Shown: in pieces, positions 26,583-36,096 of the stretch
Position numbering within the stretch: the stretch's first letter is position 1
Layout of the letters: each line of letters starts with the position of its first letter
NCBI GenBank assembly: GCA_041396045.1
Contig: JAWKZI010000003.1
Coordinates: 186,001 to 250,000 of the forward strand
Source: SHZI01 sp041396045
Lineage (GTDB): Bacteria > Pseudomonadota > Gammaproteobacteria > Steroidobacterales > GCA-2729495
Direction: 5' to 3'
Length of the DNA stretch: 64,000 bases
The notes under the pieces: model-generated
Told to the model about the DNA's origin: nothing
Database searches by the model: none
Seen by the model: only the letters and a program-made list of their open reading frames with translations
Position numbers and translations under genes: made by a program

Positions 26583-27014
26583 ATGTCAATGTCGGTAGGT
26601 ACATCGGGAGTTATTGAAGGCGACAAGGCACCGATGATCGAGATGAACATGACGCCGTTGATCGACGTCATGCTCGTGCTCATCGTCATGCTGATTGTCA
26701 CGCTACCGATCATGACCCACGCGGTGAAGCTGGACATGCCACCACCGAATGCAAATCCGCCGGATGTGCCGCCGGAAATGATTACGATCAATATCGACTA
26801 CGACGGTACGATCACGTGGAACGGCACGCCCGTGCCCAGCCTCGCGATACTCGATGGCTATTTCAGGGCCGAATCCGACAAGGTGCCACAACCTCAGGTG
26901 GCCATAAAACCGGATGCGCGCGTCAAGTACAATATCGTGGATCAGGTACTTGCCAGCGCCCAGCGCAACCATATCGAGAAGATGGGCCTGGTTGGCGACG
27001 AGCAGTTCGAGTAG
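26583..27014 (+). CDS. exbD: ExbD/TolR family biopolymer transporter, second copy
   Basis: 143 residues, paralogous to the previous gene: EMNMTPLIDVMLVLIVMLIV holds the membrane helix and Asp, and the tail VDQVLASAQRNHIEKMGLVG matches. In Xanthomonas the second ExbD is required only for certain substrates; whether that holds here is inference. It is followed, after 146 bases, by two exported repeat proteins on the same strand. Confidence 0.9.
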   Translation: MSMSVGTSGVIEGDKAPMIEMNMTPLIDVMLVLIVMLIVTLPIMTHAVKLDMPPPNANPPDVPPEMITINIDYDGTITWNGTPVPSLAILDGYFRAESDKVPQPQVAIKPDARVKYNIVDQVLASAQRNHIEKMGLVGDEQFE

Positions 27015-27160
27015 CGACTCCCAGACGAATATCGCCCGCCATTCCGGTATTTTCCGGAGAGTGTTCAGGGCGCATTCAGCCAGTCGACGGAACATCCGGG
27101 TCGACGGACAATCTAAACTGAAACAAGGACGCTGCGGCTGGCGCCTGGCATTTTGGAGCA

Positions 27161-28426
27161 ATGGTGAGAATGAACGCTAAATTTACAGCAGCCTTGAGTC
27201 TTGCGGCAGTACTGCTTGTGGGCACTGTCATCAGCGTAGCGCCGGCCACTGATGCTTATGCCGCCAAGGCCAAAGCGCCCAAGATGAACCCAAAGGTCCT
27301 GAAGCCACTGAAGGAAGCGCTGGAACTCGCCAACAAGAACGATTTCCCTGCGGCCGAGGTTGAGTTGCAGAAGGCGGAAGCGGTCGACAACAAGTCGCCC
27401 TTCGAGCAGTTCCAGCTCGACGAACTATCAGGGTTTGTGTCCCTCAAGCAGCAGAAATTCAATGACGCTGCAAAGGCCTACGAACGAGGTCTGGACTCAG
27501 GCTTGCTTCCCCCCGAGCAGGTTAACGACCGCTTGCGGCTGCTATCACAAATTTTCCTGCAAACGCAGCCCCGCAACCTTGCCAAGTCGGGTGAGTATGG
27601 CAAGCGCTGGCTGGAAGCGACGGGGACCCGTGATCCGCTGATGCTGGGTCTGGTGGGCCAGTCGGCCTATTTCGGCGACAACTTCCAGGAAGCGGCCGAC
27701 TACATGAAAGAGGCCGTCGATCTCACCAAAGCGGCTGGCGAGAAGCCCGAGGAGAGCTGGCTACTGGTTGAGCAGAGCGCCTTCTCCAAGCTGAATAACA
27801 ATGCCGCAACGGTCGATGTCACGATGGACCTCGTACGGTATTACCCTCGCAAGGAACACTGGGCGGTACTGCTCCAGGAACAGTTGACACGGGCCGCCAA
27901 CAAGGATCGCCAGATCATTCAGGTTTTCCGGCTGATGGATGCCGTTGATGCAATGGATCAGGCGGATAACTTCAGCGAAGCCGCAGCCGTGGCGATTCAG
28001 CGCGGCTTCCCTGGCGAAGCCGTGCACTACCTGGAAAAGGGCTACTCATCAGGCGTTCTCGAAAATAGCGGTGACAAGGCCAAGAGCAAGGCCTTGCTTG
28101 ATGAGGCACATCGACTGGCAGACACTGACCGGAAGAGCCTGCCCGAGTTCGAGAAGGAAGCCGTAGCGGCCACCGTCGGCGAGCCGGATGTGAAGCTCGG
28201 TGAGACTTATCTGAGCTACGATCAGCCGGCCAAGGCCGTTGAGGCAATCAAGCGTGGCATTGCCAAAGGCGGCGTCAAAAATCTCGATGAAGCTGAACTG
28301 GCCCTGGGTCGAGCCTATATCCTGACTGGAAACGGGCCTGAGGCCATCAAGACTTTTGAACTGGTAAAAAGCCCGGATTTTGCCCAGCTGGCAAAACTCT
28401 GGTCGATTCATGCCTCTCAGTTGTAA
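27161..28426 (+). CDS. Exported tetratricopeptide-like repeat protein, first copy
   Basis: 421 residues with a signal peptide (AVLLVGTVISVAPATDAYA) and helical pairs of the TPR type: KPLKEALELANKNDFPAAEVELQKAE, FVSLKQQKFNDAAKAYERGL, and near the C-terminus TYLSYDQPAKAVEAIKRGIA and LALGRAYILTGNGPEAIKTF. It shares length and layout with the next gene; both lie behind exbD. TPR proteins accompany TonB2-type systems in Vibrio, so a periplasmic accessory role in TonB function is a fair inference. Start may be ATG 27161 or 27170; GGAG at 27154 fits either poorly. Confidence 0.75.
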   Translation: MVRMNAKFTAALSLAAVLLVGTVISVAPATDAYAAKAKAPKMNPKVLKPLKEALELANKNDFPAAEVELQKAEAVDNKSPFEQFQLDELSGFVSLKQQKFNDAAKAYERGLDSGLLPPEQVNDRLRLLSQIFLQTQPRNLAKSGEYGKRWLEATGTRDPLMLGLVGQSAYFGDNFQEAADYMKEAVDLTKAAGEKPEESWLLVEQSAFSKLNNNAATVDVTMDLVRYYPRKEHWAVLLQEQLTRAANKDRQIIQVFRLMDAVDAMDQADNFSEAAAVAIQRGFPGEAVHYLEKGYSSGVLENSGDKAKSKALLDEAHRLADTDRKSLPEFEKEAVAATVGEPDVKLGETYLSYDQPAKAVEAIKRGIAKGGVKNLDEAELALGRAYILTGNGPEAIKTFELVKSPDFAQLAKLWSIHASQL

Positions 28427-28435
28427 CGGCCAAAT

Positions 28436-29683
28436 ATGATGATGTGTAGGATGCGGTCGATGTTAAAAAACTTTCTGTTCGCAATCTCGGTCGCGGCAGG
28501 CGCCAGCCTGCTAACTGGCGGCCTGCTCGCCCCGACCCCGGCTTATGCCCAGAAGTCTGAAATCAGCAAAAAGGTGGGAGATCCGCTCAATGCGGGCCTG
28601 GAAGCGGCCAAGAAGGGGCGTGTTACGGAGGCACTGGAAAAGCTCAAGACCGCTGACAGCGCATCCGGCAAGACAGCTTACGAGCAATATCTGATCAATG
28701 AGGCGTATGGCTTTGTCTATCTGAAGCAGCGCAACTACGATGCGGCTGCCGCCGCCTACGAAAAGAGCCTCAATTCCAGCGCCATGCCGGCCGGCAAGGT
28801 CAATGATCGTGTCAAGACACTTGCCCAGCTCTATTTCCAGGCGCCGCGAAATCTCAACAAGGTTATCGAATACGGCAACCGCTACCTCAAGGCCATCGGT
28901 GGGCGGGATGCAGCCATGCAGGCAATGGTGGGTCAGGCCTACCAGATGTCGGGCAACGACAAGGCAGCCGTAGCCGCTGTCAACAACGCTATCAAGATTG
29001 CCGGCCAGCCAGCCGAGAACTGGCTGCGCATCCTGCTCAAGAGCTACAACAACCTGGACGACAGCAAGGGCGCCAACCAGGTCACGCAGCTGCTGGTCAA
29101 GCTTTATCCCAGCCAGGATAACTGGCGGTTGCTGTCCAGCGAGCTGCGGCGCAAAGCACAAGGTGACGACCGAACTGCGCTGAACGTCTATCGTCTGATG
29201 AGCGAACTGGACATCCTGGACAATGGCAAGGATTGCAGTGAGGCAGCCATTGTTGCCATGCAGTCCGGCCTGCCTGCCGAGGCAGTGTCGTTCATGGAGG
29301 GTTGCATTAAAAAGAAGGCGTTCGGTCCGGATGAGGAGTCACGAAGCCAGCGTATTCTGGCCGATGCAATGAAGCGGGCTGCAGCCCAGGAACCAACCCT
29401 GGCCCAACTCCAAAGTGCTGCCGACAGGTCGCCATCCGGTCAGGCCCAGATCATTCTGGGCGAAGTATTGTTGAGTTATGGCCAGGCCGAGAAGGCGCTG
29501 GCGGCTGCCAAGCGTGGGCTGGCCAAGCCGGGTGCCAATGCCGACGATGCCTGGATGCTGATTGGCCGTGCGGATGTCCAGCTGAAAAACAGTGCGGAGG
29601 CCCGCAAGGCATTCCGCCAGGTCAAGGACACTCGTGCCGCCTCGATCGCCGAGCTCTGGGGAGTTCACGCCGCGAAGATCTGA
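28436..29683 (+). CDS. Exported tetratricopeptide-like repeat protein, second copy
   Basis: 415 residues, paralog of the preceding protein with the same motif order: signal peptide (NFLFAISVAAGASLLTGGLL), NAGLEAAKKGRVTEALEKL, FVYLKQRNYDAAAAAYEKSL, RNLNKVIEYGNRYLKAIGGRDA, and C-terminal VLLSYGQAEKALAAAKRGLA and IGRADVQLKNSAEARKAF with the same ending LWGVHAAKI (first copy: LWSIHASQL). Nine bases separate the two genes. Several ATGs near 28436-28460 could start it. Confidence 0.75.
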   Translation: MMMCRMRSMLKNFLFAISVAAGASLLTGGLLAPTPAYAQKSEISKKVGDPLNAGLEAAKKGRVTEALEKLKTADSASGKTAYEQYLINEAYGFVYLKQRNYDAAAAAYEKSLNSSAMPAGKVNDRVKTLAQLYFQAPRNLNKVIEYGNRYLKAIGGRDAAMQAMVGQAYQMSGNDKAAVAAVNNAIKIAGQPAENWLRILLKSYNNLDDSKGANQVTQLLVKLYPSQDNWRLLSSELRRKAQGDDRTALNVYRLMSELDILDNGKDCSEAAIVAMQSGLPAEAVSFMEGCIKKKAFGPDEESRSQRILADAMKRAAAQEPTLAQLQSAADRSPSGQAQIILGEVLLSYGQAEKALAAAKRGLAKPGANADDAWMLIGRADVQLKNSAEARKAFRQVKDTRAASIAELWGVHAAKI

Positions 29684-29710
29684 GTGGGGATTTGCAGCTC
29701 GCCTGGCCTG

Positions 29711-30994
29711 CTACAAGCGGTCGCGCAAGGCGAACCACAACATGCCCAATACGAGACCCGGCCGACGCAACAGCGTGCCACCAGGCAAGCGTCGCGGAGC
29801 CACACGTGCGAACACATCGAAGCGCTCGTTGGTACCGGCAATGGCCTCGGCCATTAACTGCCCGGCCAGTGTGGCCGTGGCAATGCCATGGCCTGAGTAG
29901 CCCTGCGCAAAGTAGACGTCTGGTGCCAGTCGCCCCAAATGTGGCAGCCGGCTCATCGTGACCGCCACCGTACCACCCCACGCATAGTCGACAGGCACGC
30001 CCGCAAGCTGGGGAAACACCCGTAACAGTCGGCGACGCACAAAGGCCTTGAGATCCGCAGGATAGCGGCGCCGATACGTTTCCCCGCCACCGAAGATCAG
30101 ACGTCCATCGAGCGAACGTCGGAAGTAGTTCACCACAAACAGCGTGTCGTGCGCACAGCCCGGTTCAGCGATCAGACCGCTGGCCGCTGAACCCAGTGGC
30201 GCCGTAGCCAGCAGAAAATTGTTGATGGGCAAGATGTAGTCGGCAATCTGTGGCTGCAGGCCGCCCAGATAACCATTGCAGGCCAGTACCAGATAGCGGG
30301 CACGCACTACACCGGCTGCGGTGCGGACCAGGACCGGATTTGTGCCGGTGTATCCGGTAGCTGCTGACTGCTCATGAAGCTGCACGCCGGCGGCAACGGC
30401 GGCCCTGGCCAGGCCCAATGCCAGGTTCAGCGGATGCAGATGTACCGCACCGCTATCCAGAACGCCCCCGTAATACACCGGACTGTCGACCAGTGAACGC
30501 AATTCCGGCAGATCAAGCATGCGTTGATGCGGATACGCGTAGTCACGTGCCAGTTTGGCTGCCCGTGCCTCAAGATCGCCAAGGTGCGATGGTTTGGCGG
30601 CGCAGATGACCTGACCAAAACGCAGATCGCAGTCGATTGCGTGCCGTTGCACCAGATCCTTGACCAATTCCCGCCCGGCATTTGCCAGGTCGAAAAGTTG
30701 TAGTGCCGTGCCGGCGCCGAACTGCTGCTCCAGCTCTGACTCACCAATGCGCTGGCCCGTGCCGATCTGTCCGCCATTGCGCCCCGATGCGCCCCAGCCA
30801 ACGCGATTGCTTTCGAGCAGAACGACAGAATAGCCACGCTCGGCCAGATGCAGGGCGGTCGACAAGCCAGTATAGCCGCCACCAACGACACAGATGTCGG
30901 TGGAAACTGTGCCCTTGAGCGACGGGTAGTCTGCAAGACCATTCGCTGTGGCCAGATACCACGATGGCGGATAGTCGCTTGCGGCTGTGTTCAT
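29711..30994 (-). CDS. puuB: FAD-dependent gamma-glutamylputrescine oxidoreductase
   Basis: About 427 residues of the D-amino-acid-oxidase fold. The dinucleotide motif is VVGGGYTGLSTALHLAERG near residue 38, followed by WGASGRNGGQIG, and the C-terminal substrate part has YFAQGYSGHGIATATLAG. It oxidises gamma-glutamylputrescine to the aldehyde in the Puu/Pau pathway; nearby genes support this over general sarcosine oxidase activity. The ATG at 30994 overlaps the stop of the aminotransferase gene (ATGA), which decides the start over an earlier in-frame ATG at 31033. Confidence 0.85.
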   Translation of the reverse strand: MNTAASDYPPSWYLATANGLADYPSLKGTVSTDICVVGGGYTGLSTALHLAERGYSVVLLESNRVGWGASGRNGGQIGTGQRIGESELEQQFGAGTALQLFDLANAGRELVKDLVQRHAIDCDLRFGQVICAAKPSHLGDLEARAAKLARDYAYPHQRMLDLPELRSLVDSPVYYGGVLDSGAVHLHPLNLALGLARAAVAAGVQLHEQSAATGYTGTNPVLVRTAAGVVRARYLVLACNGYLGGLQPQIADYILPINNFLLATAPLGSAASGLIAEPGCAHDTLFVVNYFRRSLDGRLIFGGGETYRRRYPADLKAFVRRRLLRVFPQLAGVPVDYAWGGTVAVTMSRLPHLGRLAPDVYFAQGYSGHGIATATLAGQLMAEAIAGTNERFDVFARVAPRRLPGGTLLRRPGLVLGMLWFALRDRL

Positions 30995-32364
30995 CCTGCC
31001 AGCGATCTGGCCGTACGGTCCAAAGCCCGCCACGCCTTCTCCACCAGCTCATCCAGTTGGGAGTCAGAGATCACAAAGGGTGGTGCAACAACCATGGTAT
31101 CGCCAACCGCCCGCATCACCAGGCCTTCTTCGATACAGAAATCGCGACAACGCTCTCCGACCTTCAGTTCCTTGGCAAAACGCTGGCGGCTGGATTTGTT
31201 GGGCACCAGTTCCAGACCGCCAATCAGCCCGACAGAGCGTGCCTCACCGACCAGCGGATGTGCGGCAAGCTTCTGCCAGCGATGGCTGAACGCCGGTATC
31301 ACCGCGTCATGCACCCGCTCCACCACCTTTTCGTCACGCATCACCTTGAGTGCAGCCAGTGCAACGGCACAGGCCACCGGATGCCCCGAATACGTAAACC
31401 CGTGATAGAACTCGCCACCCTTTTCAACCAGCAAATCGGCCACCCGATTGCCAACCAGAACGCCACCCAGCGGCTGGTATCCGGAGGTCACACCCTTGGC
31501 AAACGACATCAGGTCCGGTCGGGTGTCGTAGTACTGGCTGCCGAACCAGCGCCCCAGACGGCCTATTCCGGTGATGACTTCATCGGCAACCAGCAGAACC
31601 CCGTAGTGATCACAGATGCGCTGGATCTCCGGCCAATAGGTGTCGGGCGGAATGATCGCGCCACCAGCGCCCTGCACTGGTTCAGCAATAAATGCCGCCA
31701 CCTTGTCGGCGCCCGCTTCCTCGATTGCCGTCGCAAGCTGGCCGGCGATCCTTCGGCCGAAAGTTGCAGGATCAGGTACTTTGTTATCTGCTCCCGCCAG
31801 TCCAAACCACCAGGGTTGTTCTATATGCAGGATGTTCGGTATCGGTAACCCGGCCTGTGCGTGCATCCACGGCATCCCGGACAGACTGGCAGCACCTACC
31901 GTGCTGCCGTGGTAGCCGTTCCGGCGGGCAATGATGATCTGCCTGTTTGGCTGGCCAAGCAGGCTCCAGTAGTAGCGCACCAGGCGAATGACAGTGTCGT
32001 TGGCTTCCGATCCGGAGTTGGTGAAGAACACTCGATCGAAGCCCGGCGGTGCCAGCGCGCAAAGCTCCCGGGCCAGATCGATGGCCGGCGGATGTGTGCA
32101 CTGAAAGAAACTGTTGTAGTACGGCAGCTCACGCAGCTGGCGGGTGGCAGCCTGTATGAGTTCTTCGCGACCATAACCCAGATTGACACACCACAAGCCC
32201 GACATGCCGTCCAGAATCGGGCGCCCTCCCGCTTCGTGGATATACACACCACTGGCACTCGTAATGACGCGTGTTCCGTGCTTGCCCAGTTCCCGATGAT
32301 CGGTAAACGGGTGCAGGAAATGCTGCCGGTCATCCTCTTGCCATTTCTTGAGCTGCTTGTTCAT
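30991..32364 (-). CDS. spuC: Class III PLP aminotransferase, putrescine-pyruvate type
   Basis: 457 residues with the class III fold. Visible are FFTNSGSEANDTVIRL, the YHGSTVGAASLSG loop, VAAFIAEPVQGAGG, the aspartate motif LLVADEVITGIGRLG and the PLP-lysine MSFAKGVTSGYQPLGGV. It is most like omega-amino acid/polyamine aminotransferases (SpuC and YgjG-related), which convert putrescine to 4-aminobutanal. Located between the GS-like and oxidoreductase genes, with ATGA overlap to puuB, so both gamma-glutamyl and direct transamination routes are encoded. Confidence 0.87.
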   Translation of the reverse strand: MNKQLKKWQEDDRQHFLHPFTDHRELGKHGTRVITSASGVYIHEAGGRPILDGMSGLWCVNLGYGREELIQAATRQLRELPYYNSFFQCTHPPAIDLARELCALAPPGFDRVFFTNSGSEANDTVIRLVRYYWSLLGQPNRQIIIARRNGYHGSTVGAASLSGMPWMHAQAGLPIPNILHIEQPWWFGLAGADNKVPDPATFGRRIAGQLATAIEEAGADKVAAFIAEPVQGAGGAIIPPDTYWPEIQRICDHYGVLLVADEVITGIGRLGRWFGSQYYDTRPDLMSFAKGVTSGYQPLGGVLVGNRVADLLVEKGGEFYHGFTYSGHPVACAVALAALKVMRDEKVVERVHDAVIPAFSHRWQKLAAHPLVGEARSVGLIGGLELVPNKSSRQRFAKELKVGERCRDFCIEEGLVMRAVGDTMVVAPPFVISDSQLDELVEKAWRALDRTARSLAG

Positions 32365-32378
32365 TGCAATGGATTCAA

Positions 32379-33755
32379 TCAGACATTCAGCAGAAGAAAT
32401 TCGCGCTCCCAGGGTGAAATCACCTCGAAATACGCCTGGTATTCCTGACGCTTCATCGCGCTGTAGATACTGACAAAGCGCTCACCCAGTTTCGCCCGCA
32501 ACTTCTGGCTGCGTTCCAGCCTGTCGAGCGCATCCGACAGGCTGCCGGGCAAGGCGAAGGGCCGCTTGTACGCATTCCCCTGTTCGGGATAGCCCGGCTG
32601 CAAACCCTCTTCCAGCCCCAACAGGCCGGCTGCCAGTGACGCGGCAATGGCCAGATAGGGGTTCACATCTGCACCAGCAATGCGGTTCTCAATGCGCCGG
32701 TTGTTGGGGTCGGACTGCGGGACGCGCAATCCGACTGTACGGTTGTCGTAACCCCATTCCAGATTGATCGGCGCCGACATGTAGCGTGTGAACCGGCGAT
32801 ATGAATTGACGTATGGCGCCAGAAAGATTGTGGTTTCCGGGCCGTATTTCTGCATGCCACCAATAAAGTTTCGAAACGTCTCGCTCTCGGAACCATCCGC
32901 GTTGGAAAAGGCGTTGCTGCCATCCTCGCGCTTCAGGCTGATATGCCAGTGCATCGAGCTGCCGGGTTCGTTCTCCATCGGCTTGGCCATGAAGGTGGCG
33001 TAGATTTCATGACGCATCGCTGCTTCACGGGTGGTGCGCTTGAACAGAAACATCTGATCAGAGAGTTCGACCGGATCGCCGTGCTGGAAATTGATCTCCA
33101 GTTGAGCGGTACCTGTTTCATGGGCCAGGTTGTCGACGTGCAGGCGCTGCACCTCGCAATAGTCGTAGATATCTTCGATAAACGGCTCGAATTCATCAAC
33201 GGCATCCATGCTGTAGGGCTGACGCACCGTTTCCTTGCGCCCGGACCGCCCGATGGGCGGCTCCAGCGGATAGTCCGGATCGGTATTGCGCTTGACCAGA
33301 TAAAACTCGATTTCGGGCGCCACGATGGGCTGCAGACCGTGTGCCAGAAACATTGCCTCGATCCGGCGCAGGACCTGGCGCGGCGCGATATCGATCGGCT
33401 CATCTTCGTGGGTATAGCAATCGTGAATGACGCAGCAGGTGGGTTCTTCACCCCAGGGCACGAGCCTCAGTGTGTTCAGGTCCGGCTTCGCAACCATGTC
33501 GCGGTCGGCCGGATCTACAATGCCATCGTCCAGATAGTCGTCGATGTATTCGCCGGTTACCGACTGGATGAATACCGATTCGGGCAGTCGCATACCTCCC
33601 TGCTCGACAAATTTTCGTGCAGGCATGTATTTGCCGCGAGCGACACCCGCCATGTCAGGCACTACCGCCTCCACTTCGTCAATGCGGTTTTCCGTCAGCC
33701 ACTCACGGAGTTTCTCTTCGTTCATATGACCGGCTTTCGTGTTGCTGGTACTCAT
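32379..33755 (-). CDS. puuA: Gamma-glutamylputrescine synthetase-like (glutamine synthetase family)
   Basis: ATP-dependent ligase joining glutamate and putrescine. 458 residues, with GS beta-grasp and catalytic domains: PDMAGVARGKYMPARKF, IVAPEIEFYLVKR, ETGTAQLEINFQHGDP, SMHWHISLKREDG (metal His), NRRIENRIAGADVNPYLAIA. The motif set matches GlnA-like PauA/PuuA rather than assimilatory GlnA, and the neighbours agree. The ATG at 33755 overlaps the puuD stop (ATGA); an internal ATG 33725 (MNEEKLREWL) is the alternative start. Confidence 0.87.
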   Translation of the reverse strand: MSTSNTKAGHMNEEKLREWLTENRIDEVEAVVPDMAGVARGKYMPARKFVEQGGMRLPESVFIQSVTGEYIDDYLDDGIVDPADRDMVAKPDLNTLRLVPWGEEPTCCVIHDCYTHEDEPIDIAPRQVLRRIEAMFLAHGLQPIVAPEIEFYLVKRNTDPDYPLEPPIGRSGRKETVRQPYSMDAVDEFEPFIEDIYDYCEVQRLHVDNLAHETGTAQLEINFQHGDPVELSDQMFLFKRTTREAAMRHEIYATFMAKPMENEPGSSMHWHISLKREDGSNAFSNADGSESETFRNFIGGMQKYGPETTIFLAPYVNSYRRFTRYMSAPINLEWGYDNRTVGLRVPQSDPNNRRIENRIAGADVNPYLAIAASLAAGLLGLEEGLQPGYPEQGNAYKRPFALPGSLSDALDRLERSQKLRAKLGERFVSIYSAMKRQEYQAYFEVISPWEREFLLLNV

Positions 33756-34513
33756 TTACGGTACTTTCGACAGGCGTCACCAAACGCCACAAAAATTGCC
33801 ATCGATATTTCATCGTCGCGTATATTCCACTCGGGGTGCCATTGCACGCCCAGTGTGAAACCCGGCGCACCTGCCACAACAACGGCTTCGATCAGACCGT
33901 CAGGCGCGGTGGCTTCAACGGTCAGACCCGTGCCGAGCCGATCGATACCTTGTGAGTGCACCGAATTCACGATTGCGGTGTTGTGGCCGGTGAGTTGTGC
34001 CAGCAATCCCCCTGGCGTGAACCGCACTTCGTGCGCCGGACCATACTGCACTTCAACCGGCGCATTTTTGTCTGCGCGGTGGGTGAGATAGCCGGGAACA
34101 TTGTGAACCTCCTGGTGCAGCGTACCGCCGAAGGCCACGTTCAGTTCCTGAAAGCCGCGACACAGGGCAAAAAGCGGCATGCCCCGACGAACAACTTCCG
34201 GAATCAGGGCGAAAGCAGCCCGGTCACGTTCGGGATCATGCAGCGTGCCGGGTTTGCTTGCAGTTCCCTGGTAACGAGCAGGCTCAACATTTGATGGTGA
34301 CCCGGTCAGCAAGATGCCATCCAGTGAGTCCAGCACCGCGCGTACATCGAACTGGTCAGCCATTGACGGGCCGAATGCTGGCAGACCAACCGGGTAGCCG
34401 GCTGATCCGGCGGCGATTGCAACAAGATACTTCTCGCCCTGTACCTGAAAGGCATGGTGCCCAAGGGTACGTCGATCAGAAATCACGCCAATGAGGGGCC
34501 GAATGCCTTGCAT
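33752..34513 (-). CDS. puuD: Gamma-glutamyl-GABA hydrolase (class I glutamine amidotransferase)
   Basis: 253 residues of the peptidase C26/PuuD family. The nucleophile is the Cys in FALCRGFQELNVAFGG (about residue 120), and the His/Glu pair is in GVQWHPEW. It releases GABA from gamma-glutamyl-GABA. First gene of a four-gene minus-strand operon puuD-puuA-spuC-puuB in which three junctions are overlaps of a few bases, so coupled translation is likely. The PuuC-type aldehyde dehydrogenase is not in this window. Confidence 0.88.
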   Translation of the reverse strand: MQGIRPLIGVISDRRTLGHHAFQVQGEKYLVAIAAGSAGYPVGLPAFGPSMADQFDVRAVLDSLDGILLTGSPSNVEPARYQGTASKPGTLHDPERDRAAFALIPEVVRRGMPLFALCRGFQELNVAFGGTLHQEVHNVPGYLTHRADKNAPVEVQYGPAHEVRFTPGGLLAQLTGHNTAIVNSVHSQGIDRLGTGLTVEATAPDGLIEAVVVAGAPGFTLGVQWHPEWNIRDDEISMAIFVAFGDACRKYRK

Positions 34514-34632
34514 GTACAGGCTACGGTGCCAGACCTGCAGGCGGGCCGCCAGACCCGCTGGCAGAAATGGGGAATTACCGGTGTCTGACGCGATCAGGGT
34601 GCTGAAATCCGGTCCTGGCCATACATAAGTTC

Positions 34633-36066
34633 GTGCGACTGGTGGTCATGCTACGGGTTGACTTGGTTGCAGACGCGACATCAGAGTGCGGCACGGCATT
34701 TCAGGAAGGACGCCCGTTGAACCAGGTCCGCAACTATCACATTGGCCCGCTTGAGTTTGCGCCGGGCATGTCCGGCACCAATGCATGGACCTTCATGTAT
34801 CTGCATCTGATGATCATGCCGATCGTGGCCTTCCTGAGCATCGCGCAGCCTTATGTGCTGACCGAAATTATCGGCATACCACCGGAACAGCAGGGTCAGA
34901 TCACGGGTTATCTGATGACGATGCACGAGGTGGTGGCCTTGCTGCTGATCGGTGTCGTCGGCGCATTGTCCGACCGCTTCGGACGACGCCCGTTGTTTGC
35001 CCTGGGCGTGCTGATCGCAGCCGGCGGCTTCGCCCTGTATTCGACCGCACAGACTGAACTCGATCTTTATCTTTATCGACTTGTCTATGCCGTGGGTATA
35101 TCTGCAACCGGAGTCATGATTGCCGTAACAGCCGCTGACTACCCGGCCGAAACATCCCGCGGCAAGCTCGCCGGCACCACCGGCTTCCTGAACGGACTTG
35201 GGGTGGGCATCGCAGCCGGCCTGATCCTTCCATGGCTGCCCACTTTTTTTCAGTCCAGGGGTGCTAACGCGGCCGATGCAGGCCGCTACATGCTGCTGGT
35301 GATGGCATTCCTCGCGTTGACCACGGCCATCGTCATGCAGCTCGGACTCAAAGGCGGCACCCCGACGGGTCGCGCCATCAAGGTCAGCATGCCCAGAGCG
35401 TTTGCGATCGGCGTGTCACAGGGACGCGAAAATGCCCGGCTGGTGGTGTGCTACGCCGGATCGTTCGTGGCGCGCGCAGATCTGACGCTGGTCGCTGTAT
35501 TTGTTTCACTGTGGCTGCAGCAGGTAGGCCGCAATGAGGGCCTTGATTCAGCGGCAGCACTCAAACAGGCTGGCATCATGATCGCGGCGATTACCGGTTC
35601 GTCACTGCTATGGGCGCCGGTGGCCGGCATTCTCATCGACCGCTTCAATCGCCTTGCCTGTGTGTGTGCGGCGCTGCTGATTGCCGGTATCGGCTACACA
35701 CTCCTGGGGCTGCAGGAACATCCGTTTAGCGGTCCCGGCTACGTCGGCGCGGTGCTGGTAGGAATCGGACAGATGAGTGTGATCCAGTCTGTGACCGGCC
35801 TGCTGGGACAGGAGACACCAATCAATGTTCGCGGCTCGGTGATCGGCTTCGCCAGCCTGTGTGGTGCTGCCGGGATACTGGTCACCAGTCTGGCCGGTGG
35901 TTACCTGTATGACCATTGGATGATTTCCGGGCCGGTCATACTGACTGGCATCGCCAACCTCGCGATCTTCGCTTTTGCGCTGCTGATCTGGCTGCGGGAT
36001 GGACGCCCGGTTCGCTTCGACCCGGCCACGGCACGCTCCTCCGAGGTGCTGGCCGTCAGCCACTGA
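34633..36066 (+). CDS. MFS transporter, divergent from the puu operon
   Basis: About 477 residues as read (a TTG at 34717 would give 449) with about 12 membrane helices. MFS motif A is visible as GALSDRFGRRPLFALGV, and the second half has AGILIDRFNRLACVCAA. The 119-bp spacer to puuD suggests shared regulation and a possible link to polyamine or its products, but nothing shows the substrate. Confidence 0.82.
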   Translation: MRLVVMLRVDLVADATSECGTAFQEGRPLNQVRNYHIGPLEFAPGMSGTNAWTFMYLHLMIMPIVAFLSIAQPYVLTEIIGIPPEQQGQITGYLMTMHEVVALLLIGVVGALSDRFGRRPLFALGVLIAAGGFALYSTAQTELDLYLYRLVYAVGISATGVMIAVTAADYPAETSRGKLAGTTGFLNGLGVGIAAGLILPWLPTFFQSRGANAADAGRYMLLVMAFLALTTAIVMQLGLKGGTPTGRAIKVSMPRAFAIGVSQGRENARLVVCYAGSFVARADLTLVAVFVSLWLQQVGRNEGLDSAAALKQAGIMIAAITGSSLLWAPVAGILIDRFNRLACVCAALLIAGIGYTLLGLQEHPFSGPGYVGAVLVGIGQMSVIQSVTGLLGQETPINVRGSVIGFASLCGAAGILVTSLAGGYLYDHWMISGPVILTGIANLAIFAFALLIWLRDGRPVRFDPATARSSEVLAVSH

Positions 36067-36096
36067 TCGCTGGACCGACAGGGTTCTGGCGGAACC

